Origin: Paramecium sonneborni
Taxonomy: Eukaryota; Ciliophora; Oligohymenophorea; Peniculida; Parameciidae
Assembly: GCA_905182985.1 (NCBI GenBank)
Contig: CAJJDN010000116.1
Location: forward strand, 84,470-148,469
Direction: 5' to 3'
Length of the DNA stretch: 64,000 nucleotides
Positions 1 through 12,359 of this stretch are shown piece after piece (within the stretch, counting starts at the first letter, position 1; every line of letters begins with the position of its first letter). The notes beneath the pieces were generated by a model. That model searched no databases. It was not told the origin of the DNA and was given only the letters and a program-made list of their open reading frames with translations. A program made the position numbers and the translations under genes.

Positions 1-384
1 ATAAGAAAAAATTTTATATAACTTTACAAAATAAAAAAAAATATATAAAATGCAAAGAAAAAAAAAAGGTTTTAATTTTATTTTTAGATTCAAAATTTGA
101 TTTTGGCAATTAATAGTGATTTAAAATTAATATTCAATGCAAAAAAGAAATCACGGAAATACATATTTCAAAATTATTTTTGTTATTTTTCTAAGTATTA
201 TTCATATAAATCTATTATCTCTTCATTTTTTATATAAATTCCAACTTCTCTTTTTATATAAATTAAATAAATCTTTGCATTAGGAAACACATTAGTACTT
301 TAGCTTTTAGAAAATAAAAATGAGTTTCTATGTTAATTTGAAAATAAGTAGTATATTTGTTCATACATTAATATCATATATTTT
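1..384. other. AT-rich flank without a recognisable gene
   Basis: No convincing coding frame, RNA gene or telomeric repeat was seen here. From 135 onward the sequence belongs to the 1267-bp segment repeated at 1403-2669, and this part would be the 5' flank of the TMEM43-like gene. Confidence 0.5.
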
Positions 385-1401
385 ATGCAATTTTTACATA
401 TTTTAATAGTCACGATAGCATGTAAAGAGCTTTAAATTAAGTAACAATAATTCTTAACTAATGCTGGATATCATGATGGGAATAATTCAGTTTCATTGTT
501 GTTTCTTTTTGTTTTGGGATTTTTTCTAATAATTTTTTCAGCAGCATTATTATGGTACAATGAAAGAAGAGAGGCAATAACAGAATATAGATTAGTGAAT
601 ATGAAAAAAATATGTAAAATTGGAGATTGTCATGAAGTCAATCAATTATTGAATGGTGAACTTGTCCATATATAAGGTAAAAATATAGTAATTAGTAATA
701 GGATAAACAACTACAGATTAAATTCTAGTAGATAATGAATTTGAAATATCTTTAAGTGGTTGTATAAAATTAAAACGATATGTTGAATAACTTCAATTTG
801 TAAGAATAGAACATAAACATAAAAAAAGTGAAACAACATACACATATGATTTAAGATGGAAAGCTGATTAAGTTTGTAGTGCTGAATATCCTCCTGAATA
901 CTAAAATAAACCATATCTTTGGTTAGTAAAATCATAAGATAAATTAAATCCAGATGTAAAATTAGGAGCATTTACTTTATCTGAATCATTAAAGCAAGGT
1001 TGTAATAATTTTTAATATTTGCTTCCAGATGATGCTTAATTGTAAGCAGCTACAAAATTATTTGGAAAAAAATTTCGTCATATGTACTTTAAAATAATTA
1101 TATTATAGAAATATCAATTAAAAAGATCTTTATTTATAATAACATGCATTTTAAAAAACAGTTGGAGATCTTAGAGTTTCTTTTGAAAATGTTTTATGTG
1201 GTAATACAACAGTAGTTTCAAAATAAATAAATAATACATTTATTCCTTATGTTATAAAAGATAAATGGTTATCTGAAAAGAGTCTTCATCCAGATGAAAT
1301 GGATGAAGATGAAGGATGTTGTGATTTTTGTTAAAAAGTTGCTAAATTAGCTAAAGCAGCTAAAGAACCATTAAAAAAAATTGATTGGATTAGAGAAAAA
1401 G
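135..1401. repeat. Direct repeat copy 1 (1267 bp), probable assembly duplicate
   Basis: This segment reappears base for base, as far as I can compare by eye, at 1403-2669, offset 1268. A single N at 1402 separates the copies. It holds the 5' two thirds of the TMEM43-like gene. Copy 1 stops abruptly inside a codon at the N, whereas copy 2 runs on into the intact 3' end. This is the pattern left when two contigs that overlap at their ends are scaffolded without merging. Confidence 0.9.
385..1401 (+). pseudogene. TMEM43-like gene, truncated duplicate copy
   Basis: This is the 5' part of the TMEM43-family gene annotated at 1653-3038, with the same two introns at 677-701 and 1084-1108. It breaks off at the N at 1402, without the C-terminal membrane segments or a stop. 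It should not be counted as a second gene unless reads show a real tandem duplication. Confidence 0.8.
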
Positions 1402-1402
1402 N

Positions 1403-2669
1403 CAATGCAAAAAAGAAATCACGGAAATACATATTTCAAAATTATTTTTGTTATTTTTCTAAGTATTATTCATATAAATCTATTATCTCTTCATTTTTTA
1501 TATAAATTCCAACTTCTCTTTTTATATAAATTAAATAAATCTTTGCATTAGGAAACACATTAGTACTTTAGCTTTTAGAAAATAAAAATGAGTTTCTATG
1601 TTAATTTGAAAATAAGTAGTATATTTGTTCATACATTAATATCATATATTTTATGCAATTTTTACATATTTTAATAGTCACGATAGCATGTAAAGAGCTT
1701 TAAATTAAGTAACAATAATTCTTAACTAATGCTGGATATCATGATGGGAATAATTCAGTTTCATTGTTGTTTCTTTTTGTTTTGGGATTTTTTCTAATAA
1801 TTTTTTCAGCAGCATTATTATGGTACAATGAAAGAAGAGAGGCAATAACAGAATATAGATTAGTGAATATGAAAAAAATATGTAAAATTGGAGATTGTCA
1901 TGAAGTCAATCAATTATTGAATGGTGAACTTGTCCATATATAAGGTAAAAATATAGTAATTAGTAATAGGATAAACAACTACAGATTAAATTCTAGTAGA
2001 TAATGAATTTGAAATATCTTTAAGTGGTTGTATAAAATTAAAACGATATGTTGAATAACTTCAATTTGTAAGAATAGAACATAAACATAAAAAAAGTGAA
2101 ACAACATACACATATGATTTAAGATGGAAAGCTGATTAAGTTTGTAGTGCTGAATATCCTCCTGAATACTAAAATAAACCATATCTTTGGTTAGTAAAAT
2201 CATAAGATAAATTAAATCCAGATGTAAAATTAGGAGCATTTACTTTATCTGAATCATTAAAGCAAGGTTGTAATAATTTTTAATATTTGCTTCCAGATGA
2301 TGCTTAATTGTAAGCAGCTACAAAATTATTTGGAAAAAAATTTCGTCATATGTACTTTAAAATAATTATATTATAGAAATATCAATTAAAAAGATCTTTA
2401 TTTATAATAACATGCATTTTAAAAAACAGTTGGAGATCTTAGAGTTTCTTTTGAAAATGTTTTATGTGGTAATACAACAGTAGTTTCAAAATAAATAAAT
2501 AATACATTTATTCCTTATGTTATAAAAGATAAATGGTTATCTGAAAAGAGTCTTCATCCAGATGAAATGGATGAAGATGAAGGATGTTGTGATTTTTGTT
2601 AAAAAGTTGCTAAATTAGCTAAAGCAGCTAAAGAACCATTAAAAAAAATTGATTGGATTAGAGAAAAAG
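1403..2669. repeat. Direct repeat copy 2 (1267 bp), continuous with the complete gene
   Basis: Second copy of 135-1401. It continues without interruption into the 3' part of the TMEM43-like gene, so it is the copy to keep when collapsing the duplication. Confidence 0.9.
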
Positions 2670-3038
2670 TATGGTCCAAAAACAAAGTATTTTAAATGGA
2701 ATTAAGTAAAAATGCAGCTTTGACTTATAAAATAAGGTTCTTAGGCTATATTTTAATGGTATTTACTTATTTATTATTATAAGGTTATTGGGTTACTATT
2801 TTTATTTTACCCAATTATTTGGCTTTTTTCATTATTGCCTTTGATTGGATAATTTACGGCTGCATTTTTGTTTGTTATTTTTTTGGGAGTGAGTATGATA
2901 ATCTCATTACCTGTTTGTTTACTTATTGCTTTGGTTGCTTGGGTGAGATACCATATATTTTACGCGATAATAAATTTTTTTGGTCTAGCCATAGTATTAT
3001 TCACAGTTTCTTTATTTGCAGGAGGAATCTATTATTGA
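1653..3038 (+). CDS. TMEM43 (LUMA) family membrane protein
   Basis: TMEM43 proteins are multi-pass proteins of the inner nuclear membrane and ER. After removing three 25-nt introns (1945-1969, 2352-2376, 2759-2783) the gene encodes about 436 residues, close to the usual family length of about 400. Family landmarks are visible: an N-terminal membrane segment ending in ALLWYNERRE, then LNGELVHIQG, then VGDLRVSFE in the lumenal region, and at least three membrane segments at the C-terminus. Removing the third intron, which ends in AAG rather than TAG, restores the C-terminal frame; TGA is at 3036-3038. The start at 1653 is the first in-frame ATG before the first membrane segment, but it is uncertain and a further upstream exon is possible. 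Family assignment rests on recalled family sequence, not a search. Confidence 0.85.
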
Positions 3039-3214
3039 TAAAAATAACATGAATCAATAATTATGATTGAGATCTGCTTGATTTATCCAATAGGAGCAGT
3101 TCTCAAGACATTTTAAAAATATATAATAACTATCTAGTTTAATATTTATTTATTTAATCTAATCATATGGTTTATATTTATTTTAAATAAACTCAAAAAT
3201 AAATTATCTTATTG

Positions 3215-6200
3215 ATGGGTATTTGTTCTGGTAGACAAAAAGAAAATTTAATGACAGATTTTGATAACATTCCATTATAAACTAAAGGTTAATTAGGATT
3301 TGATATAATTGTCGAAAATATTAAAGTTAAAATGGATGATATTGTATTATGTGTTATCATTATTTAAAGCAAAATTGCAAAGTGAAAATGGATATATCTA
3401 GCTATTCAACTTTTGAAACTGAAATTGAGAAGGAAAGTTAAGGATAATTTTACGTAATTTATTGAATATTTATTTAGTTTAAACATATACATAAGCTATA
3501 ATTTACAACGAATGAAGAATAGTTAAAATAGAAATTTGTTGTTGTGGATTTAGAAAATGAGAAGAGTGAATAGATATCATCATTTAAACTAAACTTATAT
3601 TAAATAGCAACCGGACCATTTCATTTTGATTACGAATTTACATAAGTAGGATCAAGAAAGCATGGGAAAATGAGTTTCGATTTTAAGATGGCTTAAATTC
3701 TTGTTGTTAGATTTATTCCAAAATTAATTGATTTTACTTTGAAAGAACCATTAAATAAGAATGAATATTGTTTTTAATTACGAATGCTAACATCCTAATT
3801 ACAATTTCATTCGGAATTTTCACCTATATTTTAAAGTCATTTATTATAAAAAACAAACTAACTTTAATCAAATAAATAAATAATATGGAAGGATTCAAAT
3901 GTCGAAATGGAAGTAGAAGTACCTTTAATAGAAATAACTTCATCTTCAATTTAAATATCTTTATGGCATATAGCCAAAGATGGTAAAAAGGAAATTGAAT
4001 GTGAAGCATATGTAAATTTAAATTATGCTTTAACTTAAAAAACTGAATGTGTAATATTAAATTAATATTATTTAGATTATTGATAAAGGAATTAAATATT
4101 ACAAAATATAATAGATACAGAACAATAGAAGAGTTTGGAATCATGGAGTTTAGGAAGGAATGTTGAATTATCATCTTGAAATTATTTTACCATTTCATTT
4201 AAAATAATAAATTGTTGGAGTTAGAACTGATAAAGGAGTATCTCAAGGAACCAGAGTAATTAATCAATCAAAAGCATGTATTAAAGAAATATAACAATTA
4301 AGTTCAGCTGGATAAGGATTAATAGATACATAATATGTAATATTAAGCAAAGTAAATATATTATATAATCTATATTAGTCAGAACCTGATTCTTAATTAA
4401 TTTAATAGTAAAATGATTATATACTTTAAATTATTGATAATCTCAAATTGAGTCATAAATAATCAATTGTTTGTTTTGAATACAAAACTTAATAAGATCT
4501 CTTTAACTCTTAAAAATTATTAATTGATTTAGCTATTAGACTTTTAGAAACTGCAGATTAATAATAAGAACTTTTGAGAGAATAATATTATACGATTCTT
4601 AAATTATTAATGAATAGAGGAGAACTTAGTTTATCTTAATTAGGATTCTCAGATCAAACTCAAAAGACTAATGAAAAACTTTTAAAATTTAAAATGGATA
4701 TTGGTTTAAGCTATTAAATCTTTTTATAAAAAGGATTATCTCTAACTTTAGAAAAACTAAAATAAAAATCATTAGCATAAAATGAAAGATCATTTGTAGA
4801 AAACTTTTTTGCAAATGCTTATTTCAGAGTTCCAGAATTTAGAAATAAAATAATTTCTAGTGTCTAAAGAGTTGATGATGAATAGATTCCAGAATGGAGA
4901 TCTCTTACTAAATCAAGTGGAGGAGTATCCAATTTAGAATTTAATGATATTTTTGATTGGAATAAACATTTTTATGAATATCTAATGAAAGATCCAAAAT
5001 ATTATGCTAATAATCATAAAATGAATGAAACTATTAATTAAACATTGTGGTAGAAACGTTTAGGAAAAAGAGGAATAGCATTCTTTTTATTTATTAAAGA
5101 ATGGTGTGATTTATTAAATACATACATTGTTAATAGTAAAAATGTTCCTTATCACTAATTACCTGGATATTTTTAACTTGTTAAAGCATTTTTTTTAGAA
5201 ATAAAATCAAGAGAAATAAAACATTATCCAGAAGCTTTAAAAATAGCATTATGTTCTATGCTTAGAAACACAAATTTATTAAATACAATAATAGTAATGT
5301 TATTTAGTAAAGTTAATTTATTTGACTTTGAAAATGTAGTTCATTGTTTAGATCTACTTAACAAATGTTTATAAAAAATAAGCTAATATAATTTGTAAAT
5401 GCCATCATTTTTGGATTAAAAATATTTTTTGAAAGGAATCAGAATCATTTTATCTTAAAGTGAACATGCATAAAGTATAGCAAAATGCTTAGAAATGATT
5501 TACTGCAATTATATATTATTTCCAGGTATAATTTTTATTAAAAATCAAGTTGATCTAAAGAAAGAAATTAATGATATGATTTTTGAAAATTTAGCAATGA
5601 AATTTTTCATTCATTGGTCATATAATGTCAGACTAATATTTTAATGCTTTTTGATTTATCGTATCTTTCATTTGCATAAGCCAGTAAAAGACAGAGAATT
5701 TAATGAAGAGTATAATAAAATTTAATTATTTTAGAGATCTTATAGAAAAATATTAAGAATAATTGAAACCAAAAAAATAACACAGTTACTTTGACTAAAG
5801 AAACAGTTCCAAATAAATTATAGTAAATAATATAATTTAATCAAATAGTCAGAATATATTTACTTAAAATATATTAGATTTATGTAACAGATAGAAGAGG
5901 GAAAGCATTTATAAAAATAAAAAATAAGTTTTTTTAATTTGGAAAACAATAGAATTGAAAATCTTAAAAATAAACTTAAAAAACTATAGTCTAGAATATA
6001 AAATAGAGAAAAGAATGATAGTTTTGTGTAACATTCTTTTAAAGTTATCCCAGATGACTAATGTGATGATACTATTCTACCAATTCAAACTACAGAACAG
6101 AACTAAGAAAAATCGGTTATGAATAAAGGGTAATTACCTAAATAAAAAATTATATTATCAGAAGCTTAATTGAAATATTTAACTAAAGCTTGTTAGGAAT

Positions 6201-6406
6201 ATGATGATTAAATCATTTAATATTAAAAATGGAGATAAACTAACCTACCTGATAATTATAATACTTTAACAGAAGAATGTAAATTACTTATAATATTATT
6301 TTAAGAAATATTACCTGTAATCGAATCTTTCGTCGTACCTGTAGTGAGAATTCTAGAAATTTAAGATGAAAATGAAGGAAATCTTATACAGAAAGATGAT
6401 TGGTGA
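3215..6406 (+). CDS. Lipid-anchored C2-like protein with UPF0592/DUF1765-like solenoid
   Basis: About 1025 residues after removing four introns of 26, 24, 25 and 39 nt; the exon total is a multiple of three. The protein starts MGICSG, a typical N-myristoylation signal with a palmitoylatable Cys4. Residues about 25-150 look like an N-terminal C2 domain (KGQLGFDIIVENIKVKM, then GKMSFDFKMA). The middle and C-terminal parts are helical, with stretches such as NAYFRVPEFRNK and AQSIAKCLEMIY that recall UPF0592/DUF1765 proteins of fungi and protists; that part of the call is weak. An in-frame TGA at 5792-5794 falls inside the 39-nt intron 5785-5823. TGA at 6404-6406 ends the gene 3 bp before the stop of the convergent gene at 6410. 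A membrane-peripheral role is inferred; the precise function is unknown. Confidence 0.6.
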
Positions 6407-6409
6407 TAT

Positions 6410-9400
6410 TCAAATTATTTAATTGAGTATGTTCAATTGATTAACGGTTTCTAAAAATCTATGATCTTCTTTAGTCCATTTATTCTTTGGTTTATTTTGC
6501 AAAGCTATAATTTATTATTTAATCTAATGTAAATTCTTTTGTTCAAATCTTACAGATTTCTACTCTTAAAATTTATTTCCAAATTATTTTTGATCTAAAT
6601 TTTGTTTTTATGATAATTTATTATATATCTATAAACAATATTATTAGACAAATTCGCACTTTGGAGGATCTATCCAATTTGGTGAATGATTTTAATATAG
6701 TTAGATAAATTAATGTATACTCTTCTATTTTTTTACATTATTGACATTATATCTAATTTATATTATTAGATTTTACAAATTTTCAAAAATGAATCTACAA
6801 TTTATTACTGATACTGTTTTACTCCAACTACATTATATTTTTATAGGAATATAATGTTATTTATTTAAAAAATGATACTAGATTATTTATATTTTTACAT
6901 CTATGTATTAAATAAATTTATTAGATTTAAACTTATTACATGATCCTGTCATATAAATTTTGTTAGATTCACATATAAGTAATGTTCCTTTATAAGAAGC
7001 AGATATTGATAATATATTTTCATTTATTGGAATCATTAAGCATTAAGGTGAATTGTAACTCTTTTTAGATAATCCTAATTATCCATACTTATTGTTTCCA
7101 ACTCCAAAGAATTTCTTAAATGTTCTATAAACAGCATGTGTCTATCCACATTCTATCCAATTTACATTTTCAATTTATGTTTAGCACGGAGTATTCCTAT
7201 CCTGAATTAATTTTTATTTTTACATTATAATCTCCCAAACCTAATTAACCATATTTATTTTAACCAACTGACCATAATTAGCCTCTTATTAAATAAAAAA
7301 TAAAATTATGTCCACATGATATTTAATCAATTTACTTTTTAAATTCTATTGTTTAATTTTTTATAATTTAATTTCCTTAAAAAACAAAACTATCAACATA
7401 GTGATCATTATAACCAAAAGCTTTGTTTGATTTTACATACATTTATTAATAGTTATAAATTAAGTTTTATTTAGTAGATCTCTCATCAATATTTAAAAAA
7501 TTCCATTTATCATCTTAATAAATTACCAAATTCTCACCAGCTTAAAAATAATTCACATTACTCTTTACAACAAAATCATCTAATAAACCCCATTAATAAA
7601 CTTTACCAACTGCATCCACTAAAAAAGTTTAGGTTTCAGAAACTTCTAAAAATTATATTGGTTTATTTTTATGAAAGCATTTTGACCAATATAGACTATA
7701 ATTTTATAACCAACAAGGACAAATATCAGTAAGTTCAACTAAAAATTCAAGATTTAAGATTATTTAAAATATCTTTATTTTTTGATCATCAAATTATAAA
7801 CTTAACAATTTTTCATAATCTAATAAATTTTTATTGTTATTTTCTTTAAATTTAGTATATTAGATACTCTAATTCTTTTCATACTGTTCAAATTCTTTGT
7901 ATTTAACTAAGGATTTAATGATAATCGGTTTAAAAATCCTTTAAATAAAAATTATAGAATTCCTGACCTACTTATAATTCTTTCTAGTAATGTGCATTCT
8001 CCATAAATTTTAAATAATTATGATTTTTTTTAATTAACTAATAAAGTATTATTAACAAATATATCTTCTAATATGTTTCTAAATTATTATTATTTTTTTT
8101 AACTTCATGAATTCGACCATTTTCGATTTAACTTTATTTATTATTTCATTATTTTGTAATCTGATCTTATTGCCTCTAAAAATCTTTTGTAATTTAATAG
8201 CCATTAAATTTTCAACTTTAACCCACATTAAATCAATCACAGATCTTAAAATTGTTCTAGCAAACATTTATTTTTAAAATCTCTACCTTTATAAATATTA
8301 TCTAATTTTATTTTATATAAACTTTATTTTTTAAACTATATGATTCCATTTTAAAACAGCAGCAGATTTTATAATGGTATTTGATAATTAAGTGATAGAA
8401 TTAAAAATTTTTATTTTTCGTATCTTACTTTTTATTCTTTTTCTTAAAATAAAAGACCTAAAATTTTTTATTAGTAAATTGTTGAATTTAATAAATTGAA
8501 TAATGGAATTATCATTAATAATTTCAATTTTTATTTATTACTCCAGAGTAAGAAAGAGTTAATTATTCGCATAAACAATATTATTAATTTAATATATTTT
8601 ATTTTAGCAATAAGCTAGCTATTCTTATAAAGTATATTTTGGAGGTAAAAAAAAGAGTTATTTGATTGTATCTACAAAATCTTATAACTCATATCTATAA
8701 GGGTAGGTGGAATAGTAATAGTTAATATAATTAGGTATATTAAGTTATTCTAATTATTTAACGACATCTTAATAACTTGTATTGTTGATTTAATAGACCA
8801 TAATTTAATTACATTTTTCTAATTCATCATTAATTTTATTATAATGATCCTAATATTATTCTAAATTGGTTTTAAATTGAATTTAAAATGTTTTAGCATG
8901 CGTTGATATTATTTAATCTTTTGAACTTTAAATAAATTCAGAAACTTTGAAGAGAGTTTCAAATTTATTTTAAGATTTAAATTCAGAAACATTATAATTG
9001 ACTTAACCATAAGTGTGATTAATTGTAAATAATTGTGGATTTTAAGCTTAGATTTTCATTAGCTTTACATATGTTCTTTAAAGAGATTTAATCTTCTCAA
9101 TAATTTTTGTATCATCTGTATTGTTAATAGTATGCTCTTCAATTAATCCAATCAACCCAACACCTTTTTTATCAAATAACTCAATAAGTTAAGAAGAATT
9201 TAATAAGGTAATTTGAGAATATCCAATTTAACATAATTTCAAATCTCTTTCTCTATCTGCTTTAATCCTATTGTAAAATTAATAATGGATTTTTTCAAAT
9301 GCATAATTTTCAATTAATGCTTCTAAATTAGTCTAAACTGTATTAAATTAAGAATAAGTAAGTATACTTATAAAGGTTTCAGTCTAATTATTATTAGATT

Positions 9401-10313
9401 AATTTGTATTAAAGACAATTGATCTGGCAAGATAATATAAACAAGTAGATATTTGATCTTTAATTATTTCCATTTCTTATTGAGTCATTTATTATTCAAT
9501 AAATTTATTTCCCATTTTCCTCTTTTTAACTGTCAATTCTGTAAGTAATGATTAAGATTCTAATTAAAGATTGGATTCTATTTAATTGATTAATTCTTTT
9601 TGTTGTTATAACTGTTCCACTTTAATCATTTGAAATAATATAATAGAAGAAAACAATTTAGATAAAACTTAAAAAACTTAAAGTTGATTAACTTATATAA
9701 GTAATTGTTACAAATTATAATTATTATACTCTTCAATTATCTGAAAAGGATATTAATATAATGTTTGAGTATTTGAATCAATTAAGTAGGAATTATTTTC
9801 ATTTGTGAGTTAATTATAAAATAAATTCAGAATAGGAAATTTAAAATTTTTGGTAAAAATTCGATTAGAAATATTAAAATATTTACATTTAAAACAGTTA
9901 TTATTAAAAATGGTAATAAAATTGTTATCATTTGTATTGAATTTGAAAAGTTGATTGAAAATAATTAAAGTGGATAATAATTTAGATTATTTATGTTGGA
10001 TTTATTCTATTAGATGATAAAAAGTATTAAGATTTGAATTTGAAATGGAAAAGCAGTAATTTAGATTGGAATGAAATTAAAATAAAAAGTTTGAATTATT
10101 AACAGTGAGTAATATGTGATTGTTAATATTAATTGATTGATTGTTGAGTAATTAGTAAATAATTTAATGTATGTTTGTATTTGGTATGGTATTGTCAATG
10201 ATTGTATTGATGGAAATGATTGATGTATCATGTAACTAAACCTTATCTTTATCAATTAATATGCCAGGTTGATAGATTTCTTTGTTTTGAACAAGTACTC
10301 TTTAATTAATCAT
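6410..10313 (-). CDS. Myosin-like protein with degenerate motor, IQ motifs and RCC1-repeat tail
   Basis: Read from 10313 down to the TGA at 6410-6412; not every intron is resolved. The N-terminus has an SH3-like start (MINQRVLVQNKEIYQPG). The motor is recognisable from the HIFYQLL-like block (about 9830), the NYAFEKIHYQFYN block with relay FDKKGVGLIGLIEE (about 9140-9330), and the converter signature YPYR (about 8680). IQ motifs follow, the clearest being AIKLQKIFRG near 8170-8200. The tail contains RCC1 beta-propeller repeats, best seen as QNKYGQLGLG near 7240-7270. The position of the P-loop GESGAGKT reads approximately ISNSNLNTF (about 10020-10046), with no Gly or Lys suitable for nucleotide binding, and switch I is also poor. 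It may therefore be a non-motile actin-binding or scaffold protein. The extreme C-terminus carries a KWTKEDHRFLETV stretch. The last part of the frame could be a separate gene. Confidence 0.7.
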
Positions 10314-10684
10314 TAATTTAAATATATTGACAATTAAATAAATAAATTATTGAGTGTATCTACACAGCAACATAATAGTTCTAGGATATAAAATCAATTG
10401 ATTTCTACGCATAATTCAATAAGCTTCAAGAAAAATAAGGGAATAATATGAAATTTAAGCATATAAAGAGAATCGGCCTTTGAATTCATCCCCATGATTT
10501 ACTCCTATAAAATATTCACAATTACTACAACATATTCTTACCTCCCTAAGATTTTGAAAACAAAGTTAGAATGGGAATTTGATTATGATTAATTTTTAGA
10601 AATATTTAATAACAATAAAAATGAAAAAAATTAGTCATTCATCTCAAAAACATTAATAAGGTCAATAATATATATATAAATGAT

Positions 10685-10882
10685 ATGGATGATCATAATC
10701 ATAGAAATCCTACAATTATTACTATTAAATAAATACAATTAAACAATTAAGAAACCTTGTTAAGAAATTCTGATGTTATTCAAGTAAAGAAAATCCTGAA
10801 AATCTGGATGTAAAATGATTAAATAAAAATGACAAAAAAAAAAGCATAATAAATAAAAAAAGTAAAAGCTTAAGCAAAATGA
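10685..10882 (+). CDS. Small Lys-rich protein, unknown
   Basis: A TGA-terminated frame of 65 residues starts at ATG 10685. The protein is hydrophilic and becomes strongly basic at the C-terminus (KMTKKKAQQIKK). Codon and residue use resemble the other genes in this window. A second coding-looking stretch in another frame at about 10494-10660 (LEWEFDYDQFLEIF) may be an upstream exon of the same gene, but no intron could be placed to join them. It is divergent from the myosin-like gene that starts at 10313. No family was recognised. Confidence 0.35.
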
Positions 10883-10956
10883 TAAAGATATTAGTTTGAG
10901 TCAATATTTCATATATTTTTCAGCATCATATACCAAAATTCCAGTCAACCTTGAAT

Positions 10957-12261
10957 TCATTAAAGTATTGAGATATGCCTTTATAATAATTTACTCATTA
11001 CCATATTGTCTATGATTATTAGATCTTCATCTTAGTATGTAACTTGAAAAAGTATTTTATATTATTTTTTTTCACAGTAGACTTTAATCTCAATCAATTC
11101 AAATTAATTTGAGTATTTATTGATGTCAGTTAATGAATAGATTCTAATATTTTCATTATACATTTAATTTGGATTATAATAGATAAATCCTATATTAGAA
11201 ATATTTTACTACTTGACATTCAAACCAAATAATCTATTATTAATGTTAGTTATACTTCCATCCATATTATAATGAATGCTAACTGTCTACTCTTGTTTCC
11301 TCCTTAAATTCTCTATTGTTCCAAGGATCAATATCACTTAATTCACATCCAACATACTTTATCAATGACTATGTTTAACAAGAGACAAATCCTAATTTGG
11401 TATTTAAAGATTCATTTATCTGTGATATTATTTAATTTCGATTTAATTAACTCTTTCTAATTATTAATGATACAATCATATTCTAATTTTAATGATAAAT
11501 TGATAAAAATTATATCTAAAATTAATAATAGATCTATTTTACATCACATCCTAAAATTTATTTTATTTCATTAATAAATCTAATCAATTCTTGATTTGAA
11601 TTTGTTAACTTTTTGTATTCAACAATTTATTAGGTAAACTCTAGACAATATATATTAATATGTTAAGTTGCTAAAATTAATGGAAATAAACTTATATCAA
11701 CAAATACTAATAAAAAAATAGAATTAATTGATACATTTATTATAATGCAATAAAGTTGAATTTAGTGTATAATCATTCTAAAGTATTAATTCTAATTTAC
11801 TAAATTTAATAGCTTCTCTAATAATATGAAAGATTCCATATTCATTTATAAACTTTTCAGATATTAATAAATTTTAGAGAAAACTATCTTATGATCTAGT
11901 TAAAATATCTTTGAATTCTTCTTAGTGTTCAATTGTAAAATGATAATCATTAGTAATTCTGTATAGCAAATCCAAGAATTCATTATTTTCATTCAAATGT
12001 AATAGAACCATTGTACGTTCATTAATACTTTTCAAGCGTTTATACTTTGGGTTTGTATAAATTGTATAGCATATATGACTATCATCTTCTTCTTATAGAT
12101 CTTATGAGATTTCTTTTCGTTATGCAACTGGTCCTCCTTTTACACTCATTGATGGATCTCTCATATCAATAGTAAGTCTCTCAAGTTTTACCGATTAGTT
12201 TTCTTCATTATATTATTTTAATACTTAGCTCATTTTCTATGTATTTAGAAATTATTGACAT
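10957..12261 (-). CDS. Unknown protein, ciliate-type gene
   Basis: Read from ATG 12261 to TGA 10957-10959. A 22-nt intron at 12203-12224 is needed to leave the first exon (MSIISKYIENEL). Another 22-nt intron near 11235-11260 joins EETRVDSQHSLQYGWK to LFGLNVKQQNISNIGF. Part of the middle region is not resolved and may hide another intron. The N-terminal part is hydrophilic (PSMSVKGGPVAQRKE), the centre helical (YLSIYHQNQNMIVSLIIRK), and the C-terminal third has alternating beta-like hydrophobic residues (FELIEIKVYCEKKQYKIL). No known domain was recognised. Confidence 0.6.
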
Positions 12262-12359
12262 GTCTCTACTTGAATAACGTTTTTTATTCAAATCGATTGA
12301 ATTTTATGCTGCATCAATTTTAGTTTATTTTTATTCTTTATTTTCTTCATCTGGTTATA

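Noticed and set aside
711..971. Minus-strand frame inside the TMEM43-like gene (also 1979-2239)
   Set aside because: Antisense of a well-supported exon; Leu/Ile/His composition typical of shadows.
10494..10679. Frame starting MIYSYKIFTI upstream of the small gene at 10685
   Set aside because: Part of it looks coding, but it cannot be joined to the downstream frame with a plausible intron, so it is mentioned only as a possible exon.
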